Positions 42,129-50,444 of a stretch of DNA of 64,000 bases are shown piece by piece (the stretch's first letter is position 1; every line of letters begins with the position of its first letter). Origin of the DNA: DAOUET01 sp034430155 (lineage in GTDB: Bacteria; Chloroflexota; Anaerolineae; Anaerolineales; UBA4823); the NCBI GenBank assembly GCA_034430155.1, contig DAOUET010000158.1, positions 124,001 through 188,000 of the forward strand, given 5' to 3'. Both the position numbers and the translations under genes were made by a program. The notes beneath the pieces are model-generated. The model was not told where the DNA came from. It did no database searches and saw only the letters and a program-made list of their open reading frames with translations.

Positions 42129-44072
42129 TTAGAGCCGATCGCTAGAATTTTTCAGTTTTTGGCCTGATTGATTCATCTGCTGGGCTATAAAATAAGCCTC
42201 GGAAAGTCGTTGAATTGCGATTAAGAAACCTTCACCCTGGCGTTGGTGCCCCCTCCATATTTCCGGGATCATGGTGCCCTTATACCCATCGGGTCGCCCG
42301 GCGCCAATGACCCTGAAAAATTTCACCCAATCTATGGTCCCTTCGCCGATCTGTAAACCCTCTCCATCTAACCCGGCTGCGTCTGAAAGGTGCAGGTGTC
42401 GGATATAAGGCAAGCTCACCCTTACTTGGTCGTAGAAGTCCTTGTGCGCCCAGTTGCAATATAATTTTGAGTGTGAAGTATCGAAGCAAATGTTCAAACC
42501 TAAAGGCTCAATGAAATCGCGGATTTCGCAGGCGTCCATGAAAGCGTTAGTCAACCACTGCCCCCCGAAATACCAGGGGTGCGGGGGTAAATTCTCCAAT
42601 AGCAATTCCACCCCGCCGTAATCTAATTCATCAACCGAACGACGTAAATTATCGTAGAGCATCTGTCTATTCTCTATCGGATGGTCGAGACTCATACCGC
42701 CGGTGTGCACAATCACCTTGGGCACCCCAATGAAATGTGGGGCCATCTCCCCCACCAGATCTATGGTTTTTTGGATCAATGCTACGGAATGGCTGCGTTG
42801 GCGTTCGTTCTCTGTGCACAGATCTACCAGAGTGCGCTCGAAGAATTCGGGAGCATGCCCAACCAGTTTGAGATCAAAATCCTCACCTGGGTAATGCTCC
42901 TCCAGGTCCTGGTCTGTGAAATGATATTCCAGGATGTGGGGTTTATAAATCAGGACGTCCTTAAAATCACGGAAACGAACGGTAAACCCCCAATCCATTG
43001 GCAAGGTATGCTCCACGTTAAGGTCTATCTCGATACCTAAATCACGCTCTAAGAATGGCTCATCCACTTCAACCAAACGAGTAGCACTCCGGCCGATTAG
43101 CTCAGGATATCGTTGTGGAGAAAGCCCCAGCGCTGGGCCTTTTACCGTCACCTTTTCTTCCGTGATAATCTCGCCCGGTTGGATAGTATCCTTGGCGACT
43201 AAACTTTTACCTAAAACCTCTCGATTGAGGATTTCACCCCTGGAGATAAATTTCTCCTCTCCGGTTCCCAAAGCAATTGAAACTTGCCTGATATCTCGTA
43301 CCATTTTCTTAAAACCTTGAGGCTCAAGGCTGGCGGCGTGATCCGGGCCATCCATGGTGCGGTCGAGGGTGATATGGCGTTCGATGATGCTGGCTCCAAG
43401 AGCTGCTGCCACAGTGGAAACGGCGATGCCGCGCTCATGCCCGGAGTAACCCACCGGCACACCAAATTGGCGCAGGCGCTTCATAAAAAGAAGGTTTATG
43501 TCCTCAAACGCAGCTGGGTAAGTACTGTTGCAATGCAACAATGCAAACTCAGCTTTTTTTTCTTTCAAGAAATCCACTGTGATTTCCACTTCTTCCATGC
43601 GCGACATGCCGGTAGACAGGATGAGCGGCTTCCCTTTTTTCACCAAATGATCCAGGAGCGGTAAGTTGGTTAAGTCTGCCGAAGCGACTTTAAAGGCTGG
43701 TACGCCTAACTCATCCAGGAAATCGGCGCTTTCGTCGTCAAAAGCAGAACACAAGAAAGTAATCTCATTTTTTCGACAGTATTCGACGATCTGATAGTAA
43801 GCCTGGTCAGACAATTCGACCTTCTGCAGGATTGGCAACAAATACCGCAGAGTTTTTTCGCCCGAGTTGGCATTCTCAAGATATTTCTTGGCATAAAGTT
43901 TGTTTAAGCTCCTTTTCTGAAACTTAACCGCATCCACACCGGCTTGAACTGCGACATCGATCAGCTCTAATGCCAGCGGTAATATGCCATTATGATTGAC
44001 GCCGATCTCGGCGATCACATAGGTGGGTTGGCCATCACCAACCAACCTGTCTCCAATTTTGATTACAGGCAT
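42129..44072 (-). CDS. NeuB-family nonulosonate synthase fused to a xylose-isomerase-like TIM barrel
   Basis: 647 aa from ATG 44072, which has GGAGG five bases upstream (an ATG at 44102 has none). Residues about 15-275 are a NeuB barrel with all usual residues: AEIGVNHNG (Glu), KFQKRS, KVASADLTNLP, HCNSTYPA, VGYSGHERG and IIERHITLDRTMDGPDHAAS (metal His). Residues about 280-350 are the SAF/antifreeze-like domain (GKSLVAKDTIQPGE). Residues about 370-630 are a second barrel of the sugar isomerase/endonuclease IV type (PF01261) with putative metal ligands in LLLENLPPHPW, ICFDTSHSKLY, HLHLSDAAG and MIPEIWRGH. NeuB condenses phosphoenolpyruvate with a ManNAc-like sugar. The fused barrel may make or channel that sugar, or act on it afterwards (inference). 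It follows the cytidylyltransferase at 44099. Confidence 0.9.
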   Translation of the reverse strand: MPVIKIGDRLVGDGQPTYVIAEIGVNHNGILPLALELIDVAVQAGVDAVKFQKRSLNKLYAKKYLENANSGEKTLRYLLPILQKVELSDQAYYQIVEYCRKNEITFLCSAFDDESADFLDELGVPAFKVASADLTNLPLLDHLVKKGKPLILSTGMSRMEEVEITVDFLKEKKAEFALLHCNSTYPAAFEDINLLFMKRLRQFGVPVGYSGHERGIAVSTVAAALGASIIERHITLDRTMDGPDHAASLEPQGFKKMVRDIRQVSIALGTGEEKFISRGEILNREVLGKSLVAKDTIQPGEIITEEKVTVKGPALGLSPQRYPELIGRSATRLVEVDEPFLERDLGIEIDLNVEHTLPMDWGFTVRFRDFKDVLIYKPHILEYHFTDQDLEEHYPGEDFDLKLVGHAPEFFERTLVDLCTENERQRSHSVALIQKTIDLVGEMAPHFIGVPKVIVHTGGMSLDHPIENRQMLYDNLRRSVDELDYGGVELLLENLPPHPWYFGGQWLTNAFMDACEIRDFIEPLGLNICFDTSHSKLYCNWAHKDFYDQVRVSLPYIRHLHLSDAAGLDGEGLQIGEGTIDWVKFFRVIGAGRPDGYKGTMIPEIWRGHQRQGEGFLIAIQRLSEAYFIAQQMNQSGQKLKNSSDRL

Positions 44073-44098
44073 GCTAACCTCCATTTCGGTTGTCTGTC

Positions 44099-44824
44099 TC
44101 ACAAACGAAATCCTAAATCCTCAAAGGTAATCTCACCGTTTTCCAACAGACGTTCCGCTCGTTGCCAATCCTCTGGCGAGTCGATGTCGATCCACTCGTC
44201 GGATCCGATCACGAGGGGAAGGATTTGATCTCCGGTCATTGAATTCTTTACCATGATGGTGTCTCTCCAGGCCGCATCCACGTAGCCGGTTTGCCAGTAA
44301 ACTTGCGGGAGGGCCTGACGTGGTAGATTATAGGCCTCAGGAAACTCGGTCGCCAGCAGGGGCTGCATGAAACCATCGAGGTTGATCTGCCACATCTTGA
44401 AGGGGTTTTGAAAGGGCACGCACACCGTTCGCACCGCATCTGCCTCAGGTCGTTCCACCAAGCGCCTTACAGCTTGATCAATGTGCCAAGTGCGCCGGAA
44501 GGGGGAAGTGGGCCGTAATTGAACCACGATCTCTGGCAGGTAATTCTCATTCTCTCGCAACCATTCAAGCGCATGTCGGAACACCGGCAGGTCGGGAGTA
44601 TCATCCCGTGAATACTCATCAGGACGTATGAAAGGCGTTTCCGCCCCATAGTCACGCGCCATCGCCGCGATTTCTTCATCATCAGTGGAAAGAACTACCC
44701 GCCGGATGGTCTCGGCCGCCAACGCGGCCGCTATGCTGTACGCTATCAGAGGATGTCCTGCAAAAGGGCGGATGTTCTTACGTGGGATACTCTTTGAACC
44801 ACCCCTGGCTGGGATCAACGCCAT
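44099..44824 (-). CDS. CMP-N,N'-diacetyllegionaminate/CMP-sialate synthetase-like cytidylyltransferase (NeuA/PtmB type)
   Basis: 241 aa from ATG 44824 (a TTG at 44854 would add ten residues and overlap the SDR gene). Seen: MALIPARGGSKSIPRKNIRPF, the canonical CTP-binding loop; VVLSTDDEEIAAMA; VQLRPTSPFR; and EWIDIDSPEDWQRAERLL with the metal-binding DID. These match CMP-legionaminate synthetases better than the variant enzyme at 36118. Reaction: CTP plus a nonulosonic acid gives the CMP-sugar. It precedes the NeuB fusion by 26 bp and follows a PtmA-like SDR by 14 bp, so SDR/NeuA/NeuB form a three-gene nonulosonate module. Confidence 0.9.
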   Translation of the reverse strand: MALIPARGGSKSIPRKNIRPFAGHPLIAYSIAAALAAETIRRVVLSTDDEEIAAMARDYGAETPFIRPDEYSRDDTPDLPVFRHALEWLRENENYLPEIVVQLRPTSPFRRTWHIDQAVRRLVERPEADAVRTVCVPFQNPFKMWQINLDGFMQPLLATEFPEAYNLPRQALPQVYWQTGYVDAAWRDTIMVKNSMTGDQILPLVIGSDEWIDIDSPEDWQRAERLLENGEITFEDLGFRL

Positions 44825-44838
44825 GACTTCTAACGCCT

Positions 44839-45687
44839 CTACCAAGCTGTCCAACCTCCGTCGACCACCAGGTTCGCTCCAGTCATATAAGCTGACGCCT
44901 CAGATGCCAGGTACAACAAAGCGCCGTTCATTTCATCTTTCCTGGCCATACGCCCAAGCACAGCTCGGCTTGCATAAGCCTTCACAAATGATTCCGAGTG
45001 ATCATTGTAGACCCCCCCCGGAGTAAGGGCATTAACCCGGATATTCTTTCCGGCATAATAGGTCGCCAGATATCGGGTTAATCCTAATACCCCTGCTTTG
45101 GTAACCGAGTAATGCGCTGGTTTGTATTTAATTGGTTGTCCTGCTTGCTGGTAAAGACGCTGGTCCGGACCCACCATCCCATAAATGGAACAGATATTGA
45201 TCATGGTACCCCGGCCTCTATCCAGCATGGGAACCGCGGCTGCCTGGCAACATAAGAACATCCCCGTCAGGTTTACGTCCAGAGCCTGCCTCCAAACATC
45301 CAAAGGCAAATCTTCGAACGAATTAGTATGTTTGCCAATATTCTCGGGGTCAAATTTGGGATCAAGAGCAGCGCTGTTGACTAATATATCTAGCTGTTTG
45401 AAATGGCGGAGGGTGGCATCCACCATCTCCAGGACAGACTCACGCTCAGTTACATCGGTTGCCACACCCAGAGCGCGCACGCCCCCAGCTTGGTCTTTAG
45501 AAATAGGCCTCGCTTCGTTCAAGGAGTCCGCCAGCGCTTCTGCCACTTTTCCATCGATGTCTGCCACGATGACCTGAGCCCCAGCGTCAGCCAGCGTACG
45601 GCAAAACTCAGCACCGAGCAATCCGGCCCCGCCGGTCACCACGGCCACCCGATCGCTTAGATCGAACTGTTCAGGCAGACCTGTCAT
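44839..45687 (-). CDS. Short-chain dehydrogenase/reductase (PtmA-like)
   Basis: 282 aa classical SDR: VAVVTGGAGLLGAEFCRTL (14-32), NSAALDPKFD, INICSIYGMVGPDQRLYQQ, YSVTKAGVLGLTRYLATYY with the catalytic Tyr/Lys and VRVNALTPGG-like VNALTPGGVYN, then TGANLVVDGGWTAW. The insert after the catalytic Ser and the partner genes resemble PtmA of Campylobacter, which is linked with the legionaminic-acid genes ptmB (CMP synthetase) and the NeuB homologue. It lies 6 bp after the PAPS synthase. The precise reaction of PtmA-like SDRs is not settled; oxidation/reduction of a sugar precursor is likely. Confidence 0.88.
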   Translation of the reverse strand: MTGLPEQFDLSDRVAVVTGGAGLLGAEFCRTLADAGAQVIVADIDGKVAEALADSLNEARPISKDQAGGVRALGVATDVTERESVLEMVDATLRHFKQLDILVNSAALDPKFDPENIGKHTNSFEDLPLDVWRQALDVNLTGMFLCCQAAAVPMLDRGRGTMINICSIYGMVGPDQRLYQQAGQPIKYKPAHYSVTKAGVLGLTRYLATYYAGKNIRVNALTPGGVYNDHSESFVKAYASRAVLGRMARKDEMNGALLYLASEASAYMTGANLVVDGGWTAW

Positions 45688-45693
45688 CTTGAA

Positions 45694-47487
45694 TTAAGCG
45701 TGCTCCTCTTCTTCTAAAAGCACCTTTTCTTCTTTACGCCCATCAGTGCGATTATCGAAACCATCAGGAAGGACAAAGCCTCGCTCCTCAAGATAAGCAA
45801 CAATCTTTCTCGCATTTTCAATCGGGGGTATCCCCACGGTTTCGAGGGTGAGCTCTGGGTCAACGGGTGTTTCGTAAGGGTCATCTACACCGGTGAATCC
45901 GGTGATCTGTCCCCGGCGGGCGCGCGCGTATAAACCTTTTATATCGCGTTCCTCGCAGACTTCAATAGGCGTGTCCACAAATACCTCAACGAACTGATCC
46001 TCACCCACCATCTTACGGACTTCATTGCGGGTTGCCCGGTAGGGACTGATCGCCGCACAGATCACCGTGCCGCCATGGCGGGAAATCTCGCTAGCCACAA
46101 AGCCTATCCTCAATATATTTATATCCCGATCTTCCTGGCTGAAACCCAAGCCCTTGGAGAGATGTGTGCGCACCACATCACCATCCAGTAAGGTAACTTG
46201 CCGTCCGCGTTCCAACAATAACGAGGTGAGCACTTCTGCGGTGGTTGATTTACCAGCACCGCTCAATCCGGTGAACCAAATGCAAACCCCTTGTTTGTGT
46301 CTTGGGGGGTACATCTGCCCCAGGATTTCACCCGTTTCGGCCCGTGTAAACCACTCAGGCAATGATTTACCTTTCGCCAGGTAGTCATCTCGCACCTGAG
46401 TGCCAGAAATCGAGGCTATCCGGGCATCTTCTGGCACTTTACTAAGTTCCTCATAGCGTTGATAATCTTCTAAATAGACCAGTTCTTTAAATTCTACGGG
46501 TTTGACGCCAATCTCCTCCTCATATTGAGTCAACATCATTTGAGCTTCGTAAGGCCCGTAGAAGGGATTACCACTGCTATCATTACCTGGACCGGCATGA
46601 TCTCGACCGATAACGAAGTGATTTGCGCCAAAATTTCGACGAATAATTGCATGCCAAAGAGCTTCGCGCGGACCCGCCATTCGCATCGCCAATGGTAACA
46701 GGCTCAGTAGTGTTTTTTTTCTGTCATAATAATTTTCTACCAGCGTTCGATAGACCCTCACTCTGGTGTAATGGTCTACATCCCCCGGTTTAGTCATACC
46801 TACCACCGGATGAATCAATAAACTGCCGTCTACTTCTTCCGCAGCCCGCTTGGTCAACTCTTCATGAATGCGGTGCATGGGGTTGCGAGTCTGAAAGGCA
46901 ACCACATTCGCATTGCCCATCTCTTCCAATCGAGCCCGCACTTGAGCCGGAGTTAGGCGCAGATCAACAAAGTCGTGGTACGGAGGTAAATCTAGCACCT
47001 TCAAAGAGCCAGACACGTATACTTTACCCCAGCGGACCATCTCGGAGATCAGGGGGTGGCGTGCATCCGTCGTCCCTAATACCAAACGGGCTTCCCGTTG
47101 CTGGTCCCAATGATATACCTCTTCAATTTGCATGATGGCGATATTGTTGTTGCGCGCATCGCACAATGTTATTTGCTCACCATACTTGGGCAGCTCACTT
47201 TCCACCACTGGTAGCGTGATGGGTATAGGAAACAGGGTACCATCGTCAAGACGCATCTCCGTGAGGACACGTTCGTAGTCGGCTTTTCCCATGAAGCGGT
47301 CGAGGGGTGAGAAAGCTCCCGTCGCTAGTAATTCCAAATCGCATAAGGCTCGTTGCGAGATTTGTATTGAAGGCAAACGCACAGAACGCTCGAATAATTC
47401 TTGGCGTTCTTCACTGTCTACCACGAGATTGACTAGTCTCCCCCCATAAGGAGATACTAATACACCTTCTTGGAGTTGTTCTGTCAT
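45694..47487 (-). CDS. Bifunctional sulfate adenylyltransferase / adenylylsulfate kinase (PAPS synthase)
   Basis: 597 aa from ATG 47487, placed nine bases after AAGGAG (the ATG at 47496 touches that site and is unlikely). Residues about 1-385 are ATP sulfurylase: AFQTRNPMHRIHEEL with the HxxH and QxRN motifs, and IGRDHAGPGND. Residues about 400-570 are APS kinase: WFTGLSGAGKSTTAEVL (P-loop), LLDGDVVRTHLSKGLGFSQEDRD and ISPYRATRNEVR. The order Sat-CysC in one chain makes PAPS directly from sulfate and two ATP. No PAPS reductase or cysteine genes are nearby, whereas four sulfotransferases are, so it serves sulfation rather than assimilation (inference). It is the first gene of the minus-strand run after the divergent region. 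Confidence 0.95.
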   Translation of the reverse strand: MTEQLQEGVLVSPYGGRLVNLVVDSEERQELFERSVRLPSIQISQRALCDLELLATGAFSPLDRFMGKADYERVLTEMRLDDGTLFPIPITLPVVESELPKYGEQITLCDARNNNIAIMQIEEVYHWDQQREARLVLGTTDARHPLISEMVRWGKVYVSGSLKVLDLPPYHDFVDLRLTPAQVRARLEEMGNANVVAFQTRNPMHRIHEELTKRAAEEVDGSLLIHPVVGMTKPGDVDHYTRVRVYRTLVENYYDRKKTLLSLLPLAMRMAGPREALWHAIIRRNFGANHFVIGRDHAGPGNDSSGNPFYGPYEAQMMLTQYEEEIGVKPVEFKELVYLEDYQRYEELSKVPEDARIASISGTQVRDDYLAKGKSLPEWFTRAETGEILGQMYPPRHKQGVCIWFTGLSGAGKSTTAEVLTSLLLERGRQVTLLDGDVVRTHLSKGLGFSQEDRDINILRIGFVASEISRHGGTVICAAISPYRATRNEVRKMVGEDQFVEVFVDTPIEVCEERDIKGLYARARRGQITGFTGVDDPYETPVDPELTLETVGIPPIENARKIVAYLEERGFVLPDGFDNRTDGRKEEKVLLEEEEHA

Positions 47488-47706
47488 GACGTTCATCTCC
47501 TTGCAACAATTGATAGTATCTCGAGTTTGGTTATCGACCCATGAAAAGAACCCCTCATTGGCCGGTAATTGAGCATAAAAAAACTCGTAATATAGTAAGG
47601 TTTTTGATCAGCATTTAGCTGCATTCTTGGTCACCCACAAAGGTAGGATTATAGCATTGTTCCTTTTCTGTTCGATTAACATTCCTGTAAATATCATCTC
47701 CTCAAC

Positions 47707-47737
47707 TTGATTTTGTCCATGTCAGGTTTGATATAAT
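47707..47737 (+). promoter_or_regulatory. Candidate promoter of the + strand glycosyltransferase gene
   Basis: A perfect TATAAT (47732-47737) with TTGATT 19 bp upstream (47707-47712). The -10 is strong, the spacing is longer than the optimum. The predicted start near 47744 gives a leader of about 47 nt that contains the inverted repeat at 47762-47779 and an AGGA ribosome site before the ATG at 47791. Confidence 0.5.
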
Positions 47738-47761
47738 CCACTCCACCACCCCTCTCTGTCA

Positions 47762-47779
47762 GGAATGTCTAAACATTCC
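47762..47779 (+). promoter_or_regulatory. Inverted repeat in the 5' leader, next to the ribosome site
   Basis: A perfect 7 bp inverted repeat (GGAATGT-CTAA-ACATTCC) directly upstream of AGGATAATTGC-ATG. It could be a regulator-binding site downstream of the promoter or an RNA hairpin that affects translation. Confidence 0.45.
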
Positions 47780-47790
47780 AGGATAATTGC

Positions 47791-49389
47791 ATGAAAACTC
47801 TCAAGAAAATAAATATCGCCTTTCTTCTAATCATATTAGTTTATGCGATATATGCTGGGATCTACATTTACCAAACCAGCTTCATCGTCTCCGGGGAACG
47901 ATATTTTGTCTTGTTTGATGATGCCATGATCTCTATGCGATACGCCAGAAATCTCGCTCACGGCTATGGCCTGGTATGGAATCCCGCAGGAGCGCGGGTT
48001 GAAGGTTACACAAATCCTCTATGGGTGGTTTTCATGGCAATTTTCCACCTCTTTCCATTTTCAGCTACCAAGATCAGCGTTCTCATCCAGATCAGTGGTG
48101 CTGTCTTCCTGATCGCAAATTTATACTTTGTCAAAAAAATCGTGGAAAGCCTCACAGGTAGTCAATTGATCTCTTTGCTGGTGGTCATCCTGACAGCTTT
48201 CTATAACCCGCTCAATAATTGGGGGCTGCAGGGAATGGAGGTCAGTGTTCTCACCCTGGTCGTCTCCGCTGCTTTGTGGGTAGGGCTGGAGAATTTGCGT
48301 AAAAGGGATTTCTCACCTTGGCTATTTGTTCTGTTGGGCGTGAGTACGCTTATTCGTATCGATATGGCCGTTCCCTATCTGGTCATCCTGCTCTTCTTAT
48401 CCCTGGCACTGCCAGAACGCCGCAGGCAAAACCTCCTTTGGGGCTTCGGATTGTTATTCATCTTCATCTTGGGCCAGTCTCTATTCAGGTTGTGGTACTA
48501 CGGGGATATCCTGCCTAACACATATTACCTGAAAATGACTGGTTATCCATCCACCTTACGCATCGCCCACGGGTTTTATGTTCTTGTTCAATTTATCTTG
48601 CAAATGAATTGGCTTTTATTCCTCTTTCCGTTTATAGCCCTCGTATTTAGGCGGGATCGCTTTATTCTGTTGCTTTTGCTTGTCTTCCTCGGGCAATTGG
48701 CATATAGCGTCTACGTTGGCGGAGATGCCTGGGAGCAGAAAGGCGGCAGCAACCGTTATATTTCCATCGTGATGCCCCTGTATTTCACCCTATTTGTCTT
48801 CACCGCTGATCGCTTCCGTGAAACATTGGTGAACAAACTCAAGGACTTTACAAACCTGGCTGCCCTATTTACCAATCTCGGATTAGTACTATTTGTCGGG
48901 GCCAGTATGATCAATTTTAATTATCTGGTCAATATCAGATCGCTGGAAAGGTGGGCGCTCCTCCGTCAACCGTTATTTATAGAGGGCAACAAAGAATACA
49001 TTCAAATTGCTCTGGCAGTAGATAAAATAACAGCCCCTCAGGCCAGTGTCGCGGTGGTAAGCGCCGGGGCCATCCCCTATTTTTCAGATCGCTTTGCGAT
49101 AGACCTGCTGGGTAAGAACGATGTAAAGATCGCCCATGAAAAAGTTCACGGAAAACTATCTCTAGCTGGCATCAGTGATTTCCGTCCAGGACACTTGAAA
49201 TGGGATTATGACTATTCCCTTGGAGAACTCAAACCGGATGTGGTCGTCCAGCTCTGGGGGAACACAGATGAAGCCCAACCTTATTTGGACCGGTATTACC
49301 TGGTGGGTGGTGCTCCAGATGACCTGCCTTTTTCATTGCGGGTTGGCTCGGACAATATCCTATGGGAACGTGTCCAGCTGGCACCTTGA
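47791..49389 (+). CDS. AftB/ArnT-like membrane glycosyltransferase (GT-C)
   Basis: 532 aa, the only gene on the + strand. A first span (residues 7-28, NIAFLLIILVYAIYAGIYIY) is followed by the loop FVLFDDAMISMRYARNLAHGYG with Asp43-Asp44, then LVWNPAGARVEGYTNPLW. This is the signature of GT-C enzymes such as mycobacterial arabinofuranosyltransferase AftB. About ten more hydrophobic segments and a C-terminal soluble region with AVVSAGAIPYFSDRFAIDLLGKND follow. It resembles the genes at 21779 and 31832 in layout. It ends 12 bp from the convergent Gfo/Idh gene. Known for the fold: use of a polyprenyl-phosphate-linked sugar outside the cytoplasm. Orientation and own promoter set it apart from the two operons it separates. 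Confidence 0.9.
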   Translation: MKTLKKINIAFLLIILVYAIYAGIYIYQTSFIVSGERYFVLFDDAMISMRYARNLAHGYGLVWNPAGARVEGYTNPLWVVFMAIFHLFPFSATKISVLIQISGAVFLIANLYFVKKIVESLTGSQLISLLVVILTAFYNPLNNWGLQGMEVSVLTLVVSAALWVGLENLRKRDFSPWLFVLLGVSTLIRIDMAVPYLVILLFLSLALPERRRQNLLWGFGLLFIFILGQSLFRLWYYGDILPNTYYLKMTGYPSTLRIAHGFYVLVQFILQMNWLLFLFPFIALVFRRDRFILLLLLVFLGQLAYSVYVGGDAWEQKGGSNRYISIVMPLYFTLFVFTADRFRETLVNKLKDFTNLAALFTNLGLVLFVGASMINFNYLVNIRSLERWALLRQPLFIEGNKEYIQIALAVDKITAPQASVAVVSAGAIPYFSDRFAIDLLGKNDVKIAHEKVHGKLSLAGISDFRPGHLKWDYDYSLGELKPDVVVQLWGNTDEAQPYLDRYYLVGGAPDDLPFSLRVGSDNILWERVQLAP

Positions 49390-49401
49390 GGCCAAGAGGT
49401 T

Positions 49402-50418
49402 CTAAGCATTTAAATTTACCAGCCTGTTCTCTTTTTGCGAGGTGTGGGCTGCCAAAGCCAATTCAAGCGCACGCTTCCCGTCTGCAAGCGAGCAAATAGG
49501 CTTAGTTTCTCCCCTCGCTACGGATAAAAAATGGCGCATTTCAGCTAAAAACATGTCATTGCGCTTAAAGCCATCGGGCAGTTGGTAAGACTCCCACTCT
49601 CCTGCTTTTTCATCCCCCGACAAGTTCGATCCCGCCTGGTAAACCGAAGCCGATCCGTTGGCGTTGTCCCAACGCAAAGTACCCTCTGTTCCCACAATCT
49701 CCAGCCCATGCGCAGCCGGACGCTGGTTATAGTCCAGGTGAACACTTCCCAGCACACCGTTCCGAAATCTCAATCCAATTTCCGCGGTGTCTTCTACTTT
49801 GATCTCAAAATCGTTTAATTTTCCGTTGAAACTCCATACGGCCTCAACCTCGCCCAACAGCCAACCCAGATAATCCAGGGGGTGGCACAGGGTGAGGATC
49901 ACACCTCCGCCTAGCTCTCCCCTGGCGCTGTAGCTATGCCGGTAATCTTCCCATGGGTGCATCTCGGGCAAGTATTCGCCATAAACTGCTCTGGTTGATA
50001 ATGGTCGACCAATCCTACCTTCCACAAGCCAGCGTTTTAATTGGATCAATCCTGGGTGGAAGCGAAACTGAAACCCTACCAAAACCTGCCCGCCTCCCCG
50101 CGAGACTGCCGCCTGCAAGCCTCTCACGCCATCCATAGAATTAGACAGCGGCTTTTCCAGCAATAACTGGCAGCCCATCTCAGCTGCCGGGATAGCTACA
50201 TCGAGGTGGAAGGCGGTTGGATTCGCCACAATAACTGCATCTGGTTTATGGGCCAGCGCAGCTTCAAGATCGATTTCAACCGGGAAAGCTGACAATTCTT
50301 CATCAGGCAACGTGCTCCGGTAGGTCCGGTATAGATAAATATCCCTTTCCCCTAATGTCAGCAAATTGCGTAAATGGCGGCGCCCAATCGATCCTAAACC
50401 CGTAATTAAGAATCGCAT
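49402..50418 (-). CDS. Gfo/Idh/MocA-family NAD(P)-dependent oxidoreductase
   Basis: 338 aa. Seen: Rossmann loop ITGLGSIGRRHLRNLL (4-19), VIVANPTAFHLDVAIPAAEMG, the catalytic-lysine motif LLLEKPLSNS (about 90-99), and GGGVILTLCHPLDYLGWLLG, where a His replaces the more common substrate-site pattern G-G-x-x-x-D-x-x-x-H with CHPLDYL. The family oxidises or reduces sugars and sugar nucleotides, often at C3. It is the last gene of the right-hand operon, 26 bp after a sulfotransferase gene and converging on the AftB-like gene. Probably involved in making one of the unusual sugars; the substrate is unknown. Confidence 0.88.
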   Translation of the reverse strand: MRFLITGLGSIGRRHLRNLLTLGERDIYLYRTYRSTLPDEELSAFPVEIDLEAALAHKPDAVIVANPTAFHLDVAIPAAEMGCQLLLEKPLSNSMDGVRGLQAAVSRGGGQVLVGFQFRFHPGLIQLKRWLVEGRIGRPLSTRAVYGEYLPEMHPWEDYRHSYSARGELGGGVILTLCHPLDYLGWLLGEVEAVWSFNGKLNDFEIKVEDTAEIGLRFRNGVLGSVHLDYNQRPAAHGLEIVGTEGTLRWDNANGSASVYQAGSNLSGDEKAGEWESYQLPDGFKRNDMFLAEMRHFLSVARGETKPICSLADGKRALELALAAHTSQKENRLVNLNA

Positions 50419-50444
50419 GTCTTAGCTTTATAAATCTACCTGGT

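Larger units (their letters stand above)
47488..47790. promoter_or_regulatory. Divergent intergenic region between the PAPS synthase (-) and the AftB-like gene (+)
   Basis: 303 bp. On the + side it holds a candidate promoter and an inverted repeat (listed separately). On the - side, AAGGAG at 47502-47497 is the ribosome site for the PAPS synthase. AT-rich -10-like sequences exist (TATAAT-like at 47653-47648, TATATT at 47594-47589), but neither has a -35 box at the right distance. No riboswitch or small gene was recognised. Confidence 0.6.

Noticed and set aside
44825..44854. TTG start that makes the NeuA-like gene overlap the SDR gene
   Set aside because: The ATG at 44824 begins directly at the conserved MALIPARGGSK block; the ten extra residues are not part of the fold.
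47589..47653. TATATT and TATAAT-like boxes as a promoter for the PAPS synthase gene
   Set aside because: No -35 box within 15-19 bp on the minus strand for either box; could still be a promoter of another sigma class.
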